From the NCBI GenBank assembly GCA_035555855.1, contig DATMGD010000068.1, positions 1 to 59,276 of the forward strand: a stretch of DNA of 59,276 nucleotides, in the 5' to 3' direction. Positions 1-7,403 of the stretch are shown piece by piece; position 1 is the stretch's first letter; each line of letters starts with the position of its first letter. Source of the DNA: Palsa-892 sp035555855. GTDB taxonomy: Bacteria; Pseudomonadota; Alphaproteobacteria; Rhizobiales; Xanthobacteraceae. The position numbers and the translations under genes were made by a program. A model generated the notes under the pieces. It did not search any database and had not been told where the DNA came from. It saw only the letters and a program-made list of their open reading frames with translations.

Positions 1-25
1 CGCTTCCCAGCAAAAATTTCTTCAT
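1..25 (-). CDS. Possible start of a truncated secreted or outer-membrane protein
   Basis: An ATG on the minus strand at 25 opens MKKFLLGS and then leaves the window. A purine-rich GGGACAGGG lies a few bases upstream. This N-terminus resembles the signal peptides of small outer-membrane beta-barrel proteins of Hyphomicrobiales, but only eight residues are visible, so the call rests on the start context alone. The 170 bp between this start and the clpA terminator would be its leader; nothing else was recognised there. Confidence 0.25.
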
Positions 26-191
26 GGCCCTGTCCCTGTTGCGGCAGCCCTGCCGCGCGGAAGAATCCGCGCCAATTCCTTGGGGACTTTAAGGGTTTCG
101 GGGCCTCCCGCCTATGGTATTTGGGCCACAGTGGGCAGGAAACGGCGGCCCTTGGGTCTGCGCCGGGGGCGTTTCCGGGGAATTCACGTTC

Positions 192-225
192 CAACAAAAA
201 ACCCCGGGACTTAGCCCGGGGTTTT
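192..225 (-). terminator. Rho-independent terminator of clpA
   Basis: A perfect GC-rich stem CCCCGGG/CCCGGGG (202-208 with 215-221, loop ACTTAG), extended by four A-T pairs, starts about 20 bp after the clpA stop. On the minus strand it is followed by a run of six T. The other strand also carries a short T run, so it may work in both directions. Confidence 0.85.
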
Positions 226-245
226 GAATCAGGGCCTGAAGCAAA

Positions 246-2645
246 TCAGGCCTTTACCAGCGGCTTCGGCGGGTTCGGTCCACCGCCGCCCTTGCGGGCT
301 TTCGGCGGGCCTTTCTTGTCGGCCGCCTCTTCTTCCTCGACCTCCGGCTTCGGCCGCACCGGGCCTTCCGGATATTCGAAGCCGAGCGCGTCCTTGCCGT
401 TGTCGTCCTTCTTCAGAATGACGCGGACATGGCCGCCGTTCTTGAGCTTGCCGAAGATCAGCTCGTCCGCGAGCGGCTGCTTGACGTGCTCCTGGATGAC
501 GCGCGCCATCGGCCGCGCACCCATCAGTTCGTCATAGCCGTTCGTGACCAGCCACTGCCGCGCCTCGTCCGAAAGCTCGATCGTGACGTCGCGGTCGGCG
601 AGCTGCGCTTCGAGCTGGAGGACGAACTTCTCGACCACCTTCGAGATCACTTCCGGCGGCAGATGGCCGAACGTGATGATCGCGTCGAGACGGTTGCGGA
701 ACTCCGGCGTGAACAGCCGGTTGATCGCTTCCATGTCGTCGCCTTCCCGCTTCGCGCGGGTGAAGCCGAAAGCAGCCTTGGCGAGATCCGACGCGCCCGC
801 GTTCGTCGTCATGATCAAGACGACGTTGCGGAAATCGACCTGCTTGCCGTTGTGGTCGGTCAGCTTGCCGTGATCCATGACCTGCAAAAGGATATTGAAC
901 AGATCGGGATGCGCCTTCTCGATTTCGTCGAGCAGCAGCACGCAGTGCGGCGACTGATCGACCGAGTCCGTGAGCAACCCGCCCTGATCGAAGCCGACAT
1001 AGCCCGGAGGCGCGCCGATCAGGCGCGACACCGTGTGGCGCTCCATATATTCCGACATGTCGAAGCGATGGATCGGCACGCCAAGCGAAGCAGCCAACTG
1101 CCGTGCGACTTCCGTCTTGCCGACGCCGGTCGGGCCCGAGAACAGATACGAGCCGATCGGCTTTTCCGGTTCGCGCAAGCCCGCGCGCGCGAGCTTGATC
1201 GCGGCCGTCAGCGCCGTGATCGCCTTGTCCTGACCGTAGACGACCTGCTTCAGCGCGGTATCGAGGTTCGACAGCACTTCGGCGTCGTCCTTTGAAACCG
1301 TCTTCGGCGGGATGCGCGCCATCGTCGCGATCGTCGCCTCGATTTCCTTGATGCCGATCGTCTTCTTGCGCTTGTTCTCCGGCAGCAGCATCTGCGCCGC
1401 GCCCGACTCGTCGATCACGTCGATCGCCTTGTCCGGCAGCTTGCGGTCGTGGATGTAGCGCACCGAAAGATCGACCGCGCCCTTGATCGCCTCGTTGGTG
1501 AACTTGAGGTTATGGAATTCCTCGTAATAGGGCTTCAGGCCCTTGAGGATTTCGTAGCTGTCCTCGGTCGAAGGCTCGTTGACGTCGATCTTCTGGAACC
1601 GGCGGACGAGCGCGCGATCCTTCTCGAAATACTGGCGGTACTCTTTATACGTCGTCGAGCCGATGCAACGCAGATTGCCGGCGGCAAGCGCGGGCTTCAG
1701 CAAATTCGACGCATCCATCGCGCCGCCTGACGTGGCGCCGGCGCCGATCACCGTATGGATTTCATCAATAAAGATGATGGCATTCGGCATCGCCTCGATC
1801 TCTTTGATGACCTGCTTCAGCCGCTCCTCGAAGTCGCCGCGATAGCGCGTGCCCGCCAGGAGCGAGCCCATGTCGAGCGCGAACACCGTCGAGGCGCGCA
1901 GCACCTCCGGCACATCGCCTTCGACGATCTTCTTGGCAAGGCCTTCGGCGATCGCCGTCTTGCCCACGCCGGGGTCGCCGACATAGAGCGGGTTGTTCTT
2001 CTGGCGGCGGCATAGCACCTGGATCGTGCGCGCGACCTCCTTATCGCGGCCGATCAGCGGGTCGATCTTGCCTTCCTTCGCCTTCTTGTTGAGGTTGACG
2101 CAATAGGCGTCGAGCGCGTCGGCTTTCTTCTTGCCGCCCTCTTCGCCGGTCTTGGCATCGGTCTCTTCGTCGGCGCCGCGCACCGGCTTCGCCTCGCCCG
2201 CGCCCGCGCGCTTGGCAATGCCGTGGCTGATGTAGTTCACGGCGTCGTAGCGCGTCATGTCCTGCTCTTGCAGGAAATACGCGGCATGGCTCTCGCGCTC
2301 GGCGAAGATCGCAACGAGCACGTTGGCGCCGGTCACCTCTTCGCGGCCCGACGACTGCACATGGATCACGGCGCGCTGAATGACGCGCTGGAATCCGGCC
2401 GTCGGCTTCGAGTCGTCGTCGCCTTCCATGACGAGATTGTCGAGCTCGCCGTCGATGTAATCGACGAGATTGCGCTTCAGCTTTTCGAGATCGACGTTGC
2501 ACGCGCGCATCACCGCCGCCGCATCCTGATCTTCGATCAGGGACAGCAACAGATGTTCGAGCGTGGCGTATTCGTGATGGCGTTCGTTGGCGACCGCCAG
2601 CGCACGGTGCAGTGACTGTTCAAGACTGCGGGAAAAGGTAGGCAT
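246..2645 (-). CDS. clpA: ATP-dependent Clp protease ATP-binding subunit ClpA
   Basis: ClpA is the AAA+ unfoldase that feeds substrates, including N-degron proteins delivered by ClpS, to ClpP in the cytoplasm. The 799-residue product has an N-terminal double Clp-N domain (about 1-145), a first ATPase module with Walker A GDPGVGKT (223-230) and Walker B IFIDE (291-295), and a second with GPTGVGKT (504-511). The ClpP-docking loop appears as FGF where E. coli has IGL. About 40 extra C-terminal residues form a Glu-, then Lys/Pro/Gly-rich tail absent from E. coli ClpA. It lies 22 bp downstream of clpS and shares its orientation, so the two are probably one operon closed by the terminator after clpA. 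The family call is firm. Confidence 0.97.
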   Translation of the reverse strand: MPTFSRSLEQSLHRALAVANERHHEYATLEHLLLSLIEDQDAAAVMRACNVDLEKLKRNLVDYIDGELDNLVMEGDDDSKPTAGFQRVIQRAVIHVQSSGREEVTGANVLVAIFAERESHAAYFLQEQDMTRYDAVNYISHGIAKRAGAGEAKPVRGADEETDAKTGEEGGKKKADALDAYCVNLNKKAKEGKIDPLIGRDKEVARTIQVLCRRQKNNPLYVGDPGVGKTAIAEGLAKKIVEGDVPEVLRASTVFALDMGSLLAGTRYRGDFEERLKQVIKEIEAMPNAIIFIDEIHTVIGAGATSGGAMDASNLLKPALAAGNLRCIGSTTYKEYRQYFEKDRALVRRFQKIDVNEPSTEDSYEILKGLKPYYEEFHNLKFTNEAIKGAVDLSVRYIHDRKLPDKAIDVIDESGAAQMLLPENKRKKTIGIKEIEATIATMARIPPKTVSKDDAEVLSNLDTALKQVVYGQDKAITALTAAIKLARAGLREPEKPIGSYLFSGPTGVGKTEVARQLAASLGVPIHRFDMSEYMERHTVSRLIGAPPGYVGFDQGGLLTDSVDQSPHCVLLLDEIEKAHPDLFNILLQVMDHGKLTDHNGKQVDFRNVVLIMTTNAGASDLAKAAFGFTRAKREGDDMEAINRLFTPEFRNRLDAIITFGHLPPEVISKVVEKFVLQLEAQLADRDVTIELSDEARQWLVTNGYDELMGARPMARVIQEHVKQPLADELIFGKLKNGGHVRVILKKDDNGKDALGFEYPEGPVRPKPEVEEEEAADKKGPPKARKGGGGPNPPKPLVKA

Positions 2646-2667
2646 TCAATTCCCTTTCACTTCCGAC

Positions 2668-3126
2668 TCACTTTTTCTCCATCACGCACTGCAAAGGATG
2701 CTGGTGCTTTCGGGAGAAGTCCATTACCTGCGTTACCTTTGTTTCGGCGACCTCGTAGGTGTAGATGCCGCATTCGCCGACACCGTTCTGATGCACATGC
2801 AGCATGATCCGTGTGGCGTCTTCGCGGCTTTTGTTGAAGAACCCTTCGAGAACCTGCACGACGAACTCCATCGGCGTGTAATCGTCGTTCAACAACAACA
2901 CCCGGTAGAGATTCGGCCGCTTGGTCTGCGGCTTCGTCCGGCTGATGACGGCGGTTCCCGTCCCCTCGTCCTCGCCGCGCTTGCGGTTGCCGTTGTTGCC
3001 GCCAGCGGGCTTTGCGAGCCGAAAGGGCTCAGAATCCTGCTGGAAAACCGGCCAATTCTTGCGATTCATCGAACGATCCGACCCCTGTCCCGATGCGTAA
3101 ACGGTGAGGTCCGGTGACCTTTCCAT
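2668..3126 (-). CDS. clpS: ATP-dependent Clp protease adaptor ClpS
   Basis: ClpS is the N-recognin that hands proteins with destabilising N-terminal residues to ClpA. The core starts near residue 70 with NLYRVLLLNDDYTPMEFVV, the signature around the acidic N-degron pocket, followed by the helix with MLHVHQNG. Total length is 152 residues, longer than the roughly 106 of E. coli, because of a charged disordered N-terminal extension. The start is uncertain: neither the ATG at 3126 nor the in-frame ATG at 3069 (MNRKNW) has a strong ribosome binding site. clpA follows 22 bp downstream, which supports the function. Confidence 0.93.
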   Translation of the reverse strand: MERSPDLTVYASGQGSDRSMNRKNWPVFQQDSEPFRLAKPAGGNNGNRKRGEDEGTGTAVISRTKPQTKRPNLYRVLLLNDDYTPMEFVVQVLEGFFNKSREDATRIMLHVHQNGVGECGIYTYEVAETKVTQVMDFSRKHQHPLQCVMEKK

Positions 3127-3297
3127 CGCCGCAGGGCTGCCAATAGCTCCAGAATATACGGGAAACGAGCCATCCGGGCCAGCGAGTGCCCCCGATATGG
3201 TGACTTGTAACGCTGCCGCAAGGGGAACCTTAACCCTGCCCGCGCTGTTCCGGCCGTCCGCTCAAATCGAACGCTTCAAAACAATCTTTGCGCAAGG

Positions 3298-4752
3298 ATG
3301 TCTGCGCATGCTCTCGCGCTTTCTAGCGGCTGGGAGTCTCACTTGCGCGGGCTTGCGTCCCTACGTGCGTTCTGTGCCGATCGTCGCGGCAATATCGCCA
3401 TTCTGTTCGGCCTCCTGCTCGTCCCGCTCGTCGGCGCGATGGGTGTCGCGCTCGATTATTCGTTCGCCAATCAGGGCCGTACCCAGATGCAGGCGGCGCT
3501 CGACCTTACGGGTCTTGCGCTCTCGAAGATGATGCCGCTCACGCAGGCCGATCTCGAGACGCAGGGCCGCAAGATCTTCCTCACCAATCTCGGCAGCACG
3601 CCGCTGACGATCAAAGAGGCGAACGTCGCCGAACAGCTCACGATCACGCCCGACACCGGCAAGCTCACGCTGAGCGTTAATACCGAATACCCCATCCGCA
3701 TGGCGGGCGTGCTGAGCAAGCTGATGCCGCCCGACATTCCGGTTTCGTCCACCACCGAAGTCGTCTGGGGTCAGGGCAAGGTCGAAGTCGCGCTCGCCCT
3801 CGACAACACCGGCTCGATGGCGGGCAGCAAGCTCACGCAGTTGATCGCGGCCTCGCATAACCTGATCGAGATTCTCAAAAACGCCGCCAAGGACCCGGGC
3901 GACGCCAAGATCGCGGTCATCCCCTTCGGTTATCAGACGCGCGTCGATGCGAACGCCAACCGCACTTCGACCTGGATCCGCTGGGATTTGTGGGAGGAAG
4001 TCAACGGCTCCTGCTCGACCAACGGCTCGACCAAAACCATCTGCCAAACGGCGCACTGCTCGAGCTCCAGATACTCGACGCAAAGCGATTGCACTTCAAA
4101 CGGCCGCACCTGGTACAACGCCGGCACCTGGACGCCGAAGGATCACAGCAACTGGGGCGGCTGCATCCAGGATCGCGACAAGGACCCGAGCCTCGATTAC
4201 GACGTCAACGACACCGGCGTATCCGGCACCACGACAAAATTCCCGGCCGCCGAGGGTTGCGGCAGTCTCGCGACCGTGATGCCGCTGAGTTACAATTGGG
4301 GCGACACCACCAGCATCGATCCGGCGACGCTGCACGGCAAGATCAATTCGATGAATGCCGTCGGCAACACCAATGTCACGATCGGCCTGCACTGGGCGTT
4401 CCAGATGATCTCGCCCACCGGCACGCTGCCGTTCTCGCAAGGTGCTGCTTACGGCACGGAGAAGCTGACGAAATACATCATCATTCTCACCGACGGCGAC
4501 AACACGCAGGATCGGTTTTACGCGAACAACAACGGCGGGGTGATCGACCTCCGCACCACCGCAGCCTGCAACGCCATCAAGGCAAAGGACATCAAGATTT
4601 ATTCGATCCGCGTCATCAGCGGCAACGCGGCCCTGCTGCGCGACTGTGCGACCGACCCGAGCATGTATTTCGAGGTCACCGACGCGAGCCAGCTTCAGAG
4701 CGTGTTCAACACGATCGGCGCCACGATCGCGAACCTCCACCTCGCCCGCTAA
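3298..4752 (+). CDS. TadG-like pilus assembly protein with von Willebrand A domain
   Basis: The N-terminus has the TadE/TadG signature (DRRGNIAILFG, then a hydrophobic segment to about residue 53 ending ALDYS), so it should be membrane-anchored with the rest outside the cytoplasm. A vWA domain follows with a MIDAS-like DNTGSM at about 169-174 and a second metal-site region LTDGDNTQ near 398. A Cys-, Ser- and Thr-rich insert (about 238-289, with CSTNGSTK, AHCSSSRYST and GTWTPKDHS) interrupts the vWA domain. TadG proteins act in Flp/Tad pilus biogenesis, but no other tad gene is in the window. The next gene is a larger paralogue, so this looks like a tandem duplication. The exact role is inferred from the family only. 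Confidence 0.85.
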   Translation: MSAHALALSSGWESHLRGLASLRAFCADRRGNIAILFGLLLVPLVGAMGVALDYSFANQGRTQMQAALDLTGLALSKMMPLTQADLETQGRKIFLTNLGSTPLTIKEANVAEQLTITPDTGKLTLSVNTEYPIRMAGVLSKLMPPDIPVSSTTEVVWGQGKVEVALALDNTGSMAGSKLTQLIAASHNLIEILKNAAKDPGDAKIAVIPFGYQTRVDANANRTSTWIRWDLWEEVNGSCSTNGSTKTICQTAHCSSSRYSTQSDCTSNGRTWYNAGTWTPKDHSNWGGCIQDRDKDPSLDYDVNDTGVSGTTTKFPAAEGCGSLATVMPLSYNWGDTTSIDPATLHGKINSMNAVGNTNVTIGLHWAFQMISPTGTLPFSQGAAYGTEKLTKYIIILTDGDNTQDRFYANNNGGVIDLRTTAACNAIKAKDIKIYSIRVISGNAALLRDCATDPSMYFEVTDASQLQSVFNTIGATIANLHLAR

Positions 4753-4814
4753 ACGATCCGCAGACCCGGCTACCGCAAACGGCAAACGCCCGATGCTGTT
4801 TGCCGGAAATTTAG

Positions 4815-4835
4815 GGCTTCCCGGAAGCCTTTCTT
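4815..4835 (+). terminator. Possible terminator after the first TadG-like gene
   Basis: A six-pair stem GGCTTC/GAAGCC with a three-base loop is followed directly by TTTCTT, 63 bp after the stop. The stem is short, so termination may be weak. A second hairpin without a T run (AACCGCGC at 4847-4854, GCGCGGTT at 4864-4871) lies just downstream. Confidence 0.5.
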
Positions 4836-4974
4836 AACCACGCTTGAACCGCGCCTGCGGCTTGCGCGGTTGTAGCGCGGCAATACCCGAAAATCCGGCG
4901 CTCCTTGCAAGATTCAATTAAAATACAACTGGCAATGTCGCGGCGCTTTTTCATCGTGCTCGAGGAGCCGATCC

Positions 4975-6657
4975 ATGCGCCGCCTGCTGTCGAATAGCCG
5001 CCGTTTCCTGTCGGATGCGCGAGGCAACATCGCTATCCTGTTCGGGCTCGCCATCGTGCCGATGTTCGGCATCATGGGCGTCGCGCTCGATTACAGCATG
5101 GCCAACATGCAGCGTGTCGCGCTGCAGGCCGCCGCCGACAACACCATCCTCGCGCTTTCGAAAATGCCGCAGCCGATGGATCAGGCACAGCTCAACGAAT
5201 ACGGCTGGAAGATTTTCCAGGCCAATGCCGGCAGCAGCACCCTGCAATATGGCAAGGACGATCTTGTCATCACCGCAGGCGGCAGCGGCAAGCTGGACCT
5301 GAAGATCAGCACGCAATACCCGCTGACGGTCGGCAGAATCCTGCACATCGTCTTCGGTACGGCGACCTCGATGCCGGTCAGCGTTCATTCCGAAGTGCTA
5401 TGGGGCAATACACGCCTTCGCATCGCGCTCGTGCTCGACAACACCGGCTCGATGGCCGACGACGGCAAGATGGACGCGCTCAAGACCGCGACCACCAGCT
5501 TGCTGACGACGTTGCAGACCCTCGCGAAGAACCCCGAGGACGTTTATGTCTCGATCATCCCGTTCAGCAAGGACGTCAATATCGGGGCGCTGAGCGAAGA
5601 CAAGTTCGGCGTGAAGACCTACCAGCAGAGCGGCTGGATCTATTGGGACAATGCCGCGAAGGATGACAACAAATCCTGGGATGCCTTGAACGGTACCTGC
5701 TCGATCACCAGCAAGAAAAACCGCAACTCCTGCGTCACCTCCGGCACCTGCTCGGACAGTGCCTACACCAGTCAGGGCACCTGTCAGTCGAGCGGCGGCT
5801 CCTGTTCGGTTTCGGGCAGCGATAGCCCGACCGCTTGCTCGACGGCGGGTACCTGCTCGACCAACGGTTCGACCAAATCCGTTTGCGAAAGCGCACATTG
5901 CTCGAGCTCGCGATACAGCACCAAGAAGACGTGCGAGGACGCCGGCAGGACCTGGTACAGCGCCGGCACCTGGACGCCGGCCACCTGGACCGGCGCGACC
6001 TGGACCGCCGGTGTCTGGACGCCGAAGGATCACAGCGAATGGAACGGTTGCGTCACCGACCGCGGCACGCCGTCCGGCCCTTCGACAGCGACCTCGGTCG
6101 GCTTTGACCAGAAGGTCGATCTGCCGAACGGCACCGACGAGACGCTGTGGCCGGCCGAACAGTTTTCTTCCTGCACCGCCCAGATCGTCGGCCTGACCAA
6201 TGCCTGGGCGACGCTGACCAACACCGTCACCGCGATGAAGTCTGTCGGCAACACCAACACGCCGATCGGCCTCGTCTGGGGCTGGCAGTCGCTGGTCGGC
6301 GGCGGCCCGCTCATCGCACCGTCGAAGGATCCGCAATATGCCTATAGCGATACGATCATCCTGATGAGCGACGGCGAAAACACCCAGAACCGCTGGGGCT
6401 CCACCGCCTCGAACATCGACAAGCGCATGGTGAACGGCACCTCGCCCAACTTCGCGGGTACCTGTGCCAACATCAAGGCGACCGGCGTGCAGATCTACTC
6501 GGTGCAGGTGAACACCGGCGGCGATCCGACCTCGACGCTGCTCAAGAACTGCGCGACCAACCCGAGCATGTTCTTCGAGCTGAAGACGGCGGGCGCGCTG
6601 GTCACGACCTTCGACCAGATCGGCTCGGCGCTCGCCAACATCCACATTTCGAAATAA
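4975..6657 (+). CDS. TadG-like vWA protein with expanded Cys-rich insert
   Basis: Paralogue of the preceding gene with the same plan: TadE/TadG membrane segment (residues 10-40, ARGNIAILFG to ALDYS), then a vWA domain with MIDAS-like DNTGSM at 155-160 and MSDGENTQ near 464-471. The insert is much longer here (about 242-359) and holds 11 cysteines. It contains a Trp-rich run of GTWTPATWTG-type units before the shared KDHS-W-GC block. The protein is 560 residues against 484 for its neighbour. It is probably anchored in the inner membrane with the insert outside the cytoplasm, where disulfides could form. A strong terminator follows. The link to Tad pili is by family; no pilin or secretion ATPase is nearby. 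Confidence 0.85.
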   Translation: MRRLLSNSRRFLSDARGNIAILFGLAIVPMFGIMGVALDYSMANMQRVALQAAADNTILALSKMPQPMDQAQLNEYGWKIFQANAGSSTLQYGKDDLVITAGGSGKLDLKISTQYPLTVGRILHIVFGTATSMPVSVHSEVLWGNTRLRIALVLDNTGSMADDGKMDALKTATTSLLTTLQTLAKNPEDVYVSIIPFSKDVNIGALSEDKFGVKTYQQSGWIYWDNAAKDDNKSWDALNGTCSITSKKNRNSCVTSGTCSDSAYTSQGTCQSSGGSCSVSGSDSPTACSTAGTCSTNGSTKSVCESAHCSSSRYSTKKTCEDAGRTWYSAGTWTPATWTGATWTAGVWTPKDHSEWNGCVTDRGTPSGPSTATSVGFDQKVDLPNGTDETLWPAEQFSSCTAQIVGLTNAWATLTNTVTAMKSVGNTNTPIGLVWGWQSLVGGGPLIAPSKDPQYAYSDTIILMSDGENTQNRWGSTASNIDKRMVNGTSPNFAGTCANIKATGVQIYSVQVNTGGDPTSTLLKNCATNPSMFFELKTAGALVTTFDQIGSALANIHISK

Positions 6658-6681
6658 CGGGCATCGCCCGCGCAAACGAAA

Positions 6682-6708
6682 AGCCCGGCATTGCTGCCGG
6701 GCTTTTTT
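6682..6708 (+). terminator. Rho-independent terminator of the TadG-like genes
   Basis: A perfect stem GCCCGGCA/TGCCGGGC with loop TTGC is followed by six T, 25 bp after the stop of the second TadG-like gene. Confidence 0.9.
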
Positions 6709-6713
6709 GTTGT

Positions 6714-6744
6714 CTCAAAAATAAAGGCCCGGCGAACCGGGCCT
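6714..6744 (-). terminator. Rho-independent terminator of the phasin gene
   Basis: Stem AGGCCCGG/CCGGGCCT with loop CGAA (6725-6744). Read on the minus strand it is followed by TTTATTTTTG. It ends the convergent phasin transcript and sits back to back with the plus-strand terminator. Confidence 0.85.
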
Positions 6745-6751
6745 CAAATTC

Positions 6752-7084
6752 TTACTGCTTGACCTTGGCCAGCGCCGTTTCGATCGGCTTGTAGGTCTCT
6801 TTGGCGAGGTCGGCATAGAGTTCGCCGAGCTTCTTCGACTGGGCGACAAAGCCTTCGTAGGCCGTCTTCAGGAAGTCGGTCTGGGTCTGGATGACGCCAT
6901 CGAGCGAGCGCGAAGCGAACAGCTTCTCGAGGGCAGCGGTGCCCTGCTCGAACGACTTCTTCTGGTAGTCGGCGACTTCGACCGCGATGGTCTGGAAGCT
7001 CTTGGAAACGGTGTTGAGGTTCTTCAACGCGAGTTCGGCGTTGTCTTTGCTGATTTTCTGGAAATCGTCGAAATTCTGAAACAT
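6752..7084 (-). CDS. Phasin family protein
   Basis: Phasins coat polyhydroxyalkanoate granules; some relatives have other roles. The 110-residue product starts MFQNFDDFQKISKDNAELAL and is almost entirely amphipathic helix (for example YQKKSFEQGTAALEKLF), which fits the phasin_2 type. The ATG at 7084 is chosen because GGAGAG lies six bases upstream; the frame stays open further 5' but that part has no phasin character. A perfect -35/-10 pair lies about 115 bp upstream, leaving a leader of roughly 105 nt. Two direct repeats overlap this promoter and may bind a PhaR-type repressor. No pha synthase gene is in the window. Confidence 0.85.
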   Translation of the reverse strand: MFQNFDDFQKISKDNAELALKNLNTVSKSFQTIAVEVADYQKKSFEQGTAALEKLFASRSLDGVIQTQTDFLKTAYEGFVAQSKKLGELYADLAKETYKPIETALAKVKQ

Positions 7085-7093
7085 GGGGCTCTC

Positions 7094-7107
7094 CGGCGCG
7101 CGCGCCG
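7094..7107. repeat. Perfect 14-bp GC palindrome in the phasin leader
   Basis: CGGCGCGCGCGCCG is self-complementary and lies just upstream of the phasin Shine-Dalgarno sequence. In the transcript it could form a hairpin beside the ribosome binding site; as DNA it is an alternating G-C tract. Confidence 0.4.
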
Positions 7108-7198
7108 TTTCGGCGAGCGACAAGGGTTCAGGGGGTGTGAGGGTCTTGGCCTTAACGTCTTTCCGAGACGGCTTAATCGCCAGCCGCCATGGGAATGA

Positions 7199-7227
7199 CT
7201 TATATTGCAGCGCACCATAGATGTCAA
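7199..7227 (-). promoter_or_regulatory. Sigma70-type promoter of the phasin gene
   Basis: On the minus strand TTGACA (7227-7222) is followed after exactly 17 bp by TATAAG (7204-7199). This is a full consensus -35 with optimal spacing and a good -10, unusual in a GC-rich alphaproteobacterium. Transcription should start near 7191. Confidence 0.75.
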
Positions 7228-7248
7228 GAAAATATCGCACCGCACCAT
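7202..7248 (-). promoter_or_regulatory. Paired direct repeats over the phasin promoter, candidate PhaR operator
   Basis: Two 17-bp direct repeats read ATGGTGCG(G/C)TGC(G/A)ATAT on the minus strand (7248-7232 and 7218-7202), matching at 15 of 17 positions. They lie 30 bp apart, close to three helical turns. One is upstream of the -35 and the other fills the spacer to the -10. TGC-rich sites are known for PHA-responsive PhaR repressors that control phasin genes; the assignment here is inference. Confidence 0.5.
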
Positions 7249-7403
7249 CTTTTCTTGGCCTATTGGCTAAGGTCTTTATACGCTTAACGAAATTCTAACC
7301 GCACTCTCCCTATTTTCGGCGAACTGCCAGATCACTTTGGCGGCGCGGCGGGCAGCGATGCTTGTCGGGGAAGCCGCCCACGAGACGGGTTCGGAATACG
7401 AGT

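Noticed and set aside
5698..6051. Cys-rich repeats as sign of a sequencing or assembly error
   Set aside because: The frame stays open, the repeats are not identical at the DNA level, and the flanking block is shared with the first paralogue.
7284..7298. TTAA-N7-CTAA upstream of the carboxypeptidase gene, a possible CtrA site
   Set aside because: One mismatch from the TTAA-N7-TTAA consensus. A similar near match is at 4834 (TTAA-N7-TGAA). Such near matches are frequent by chance, so no call was made.
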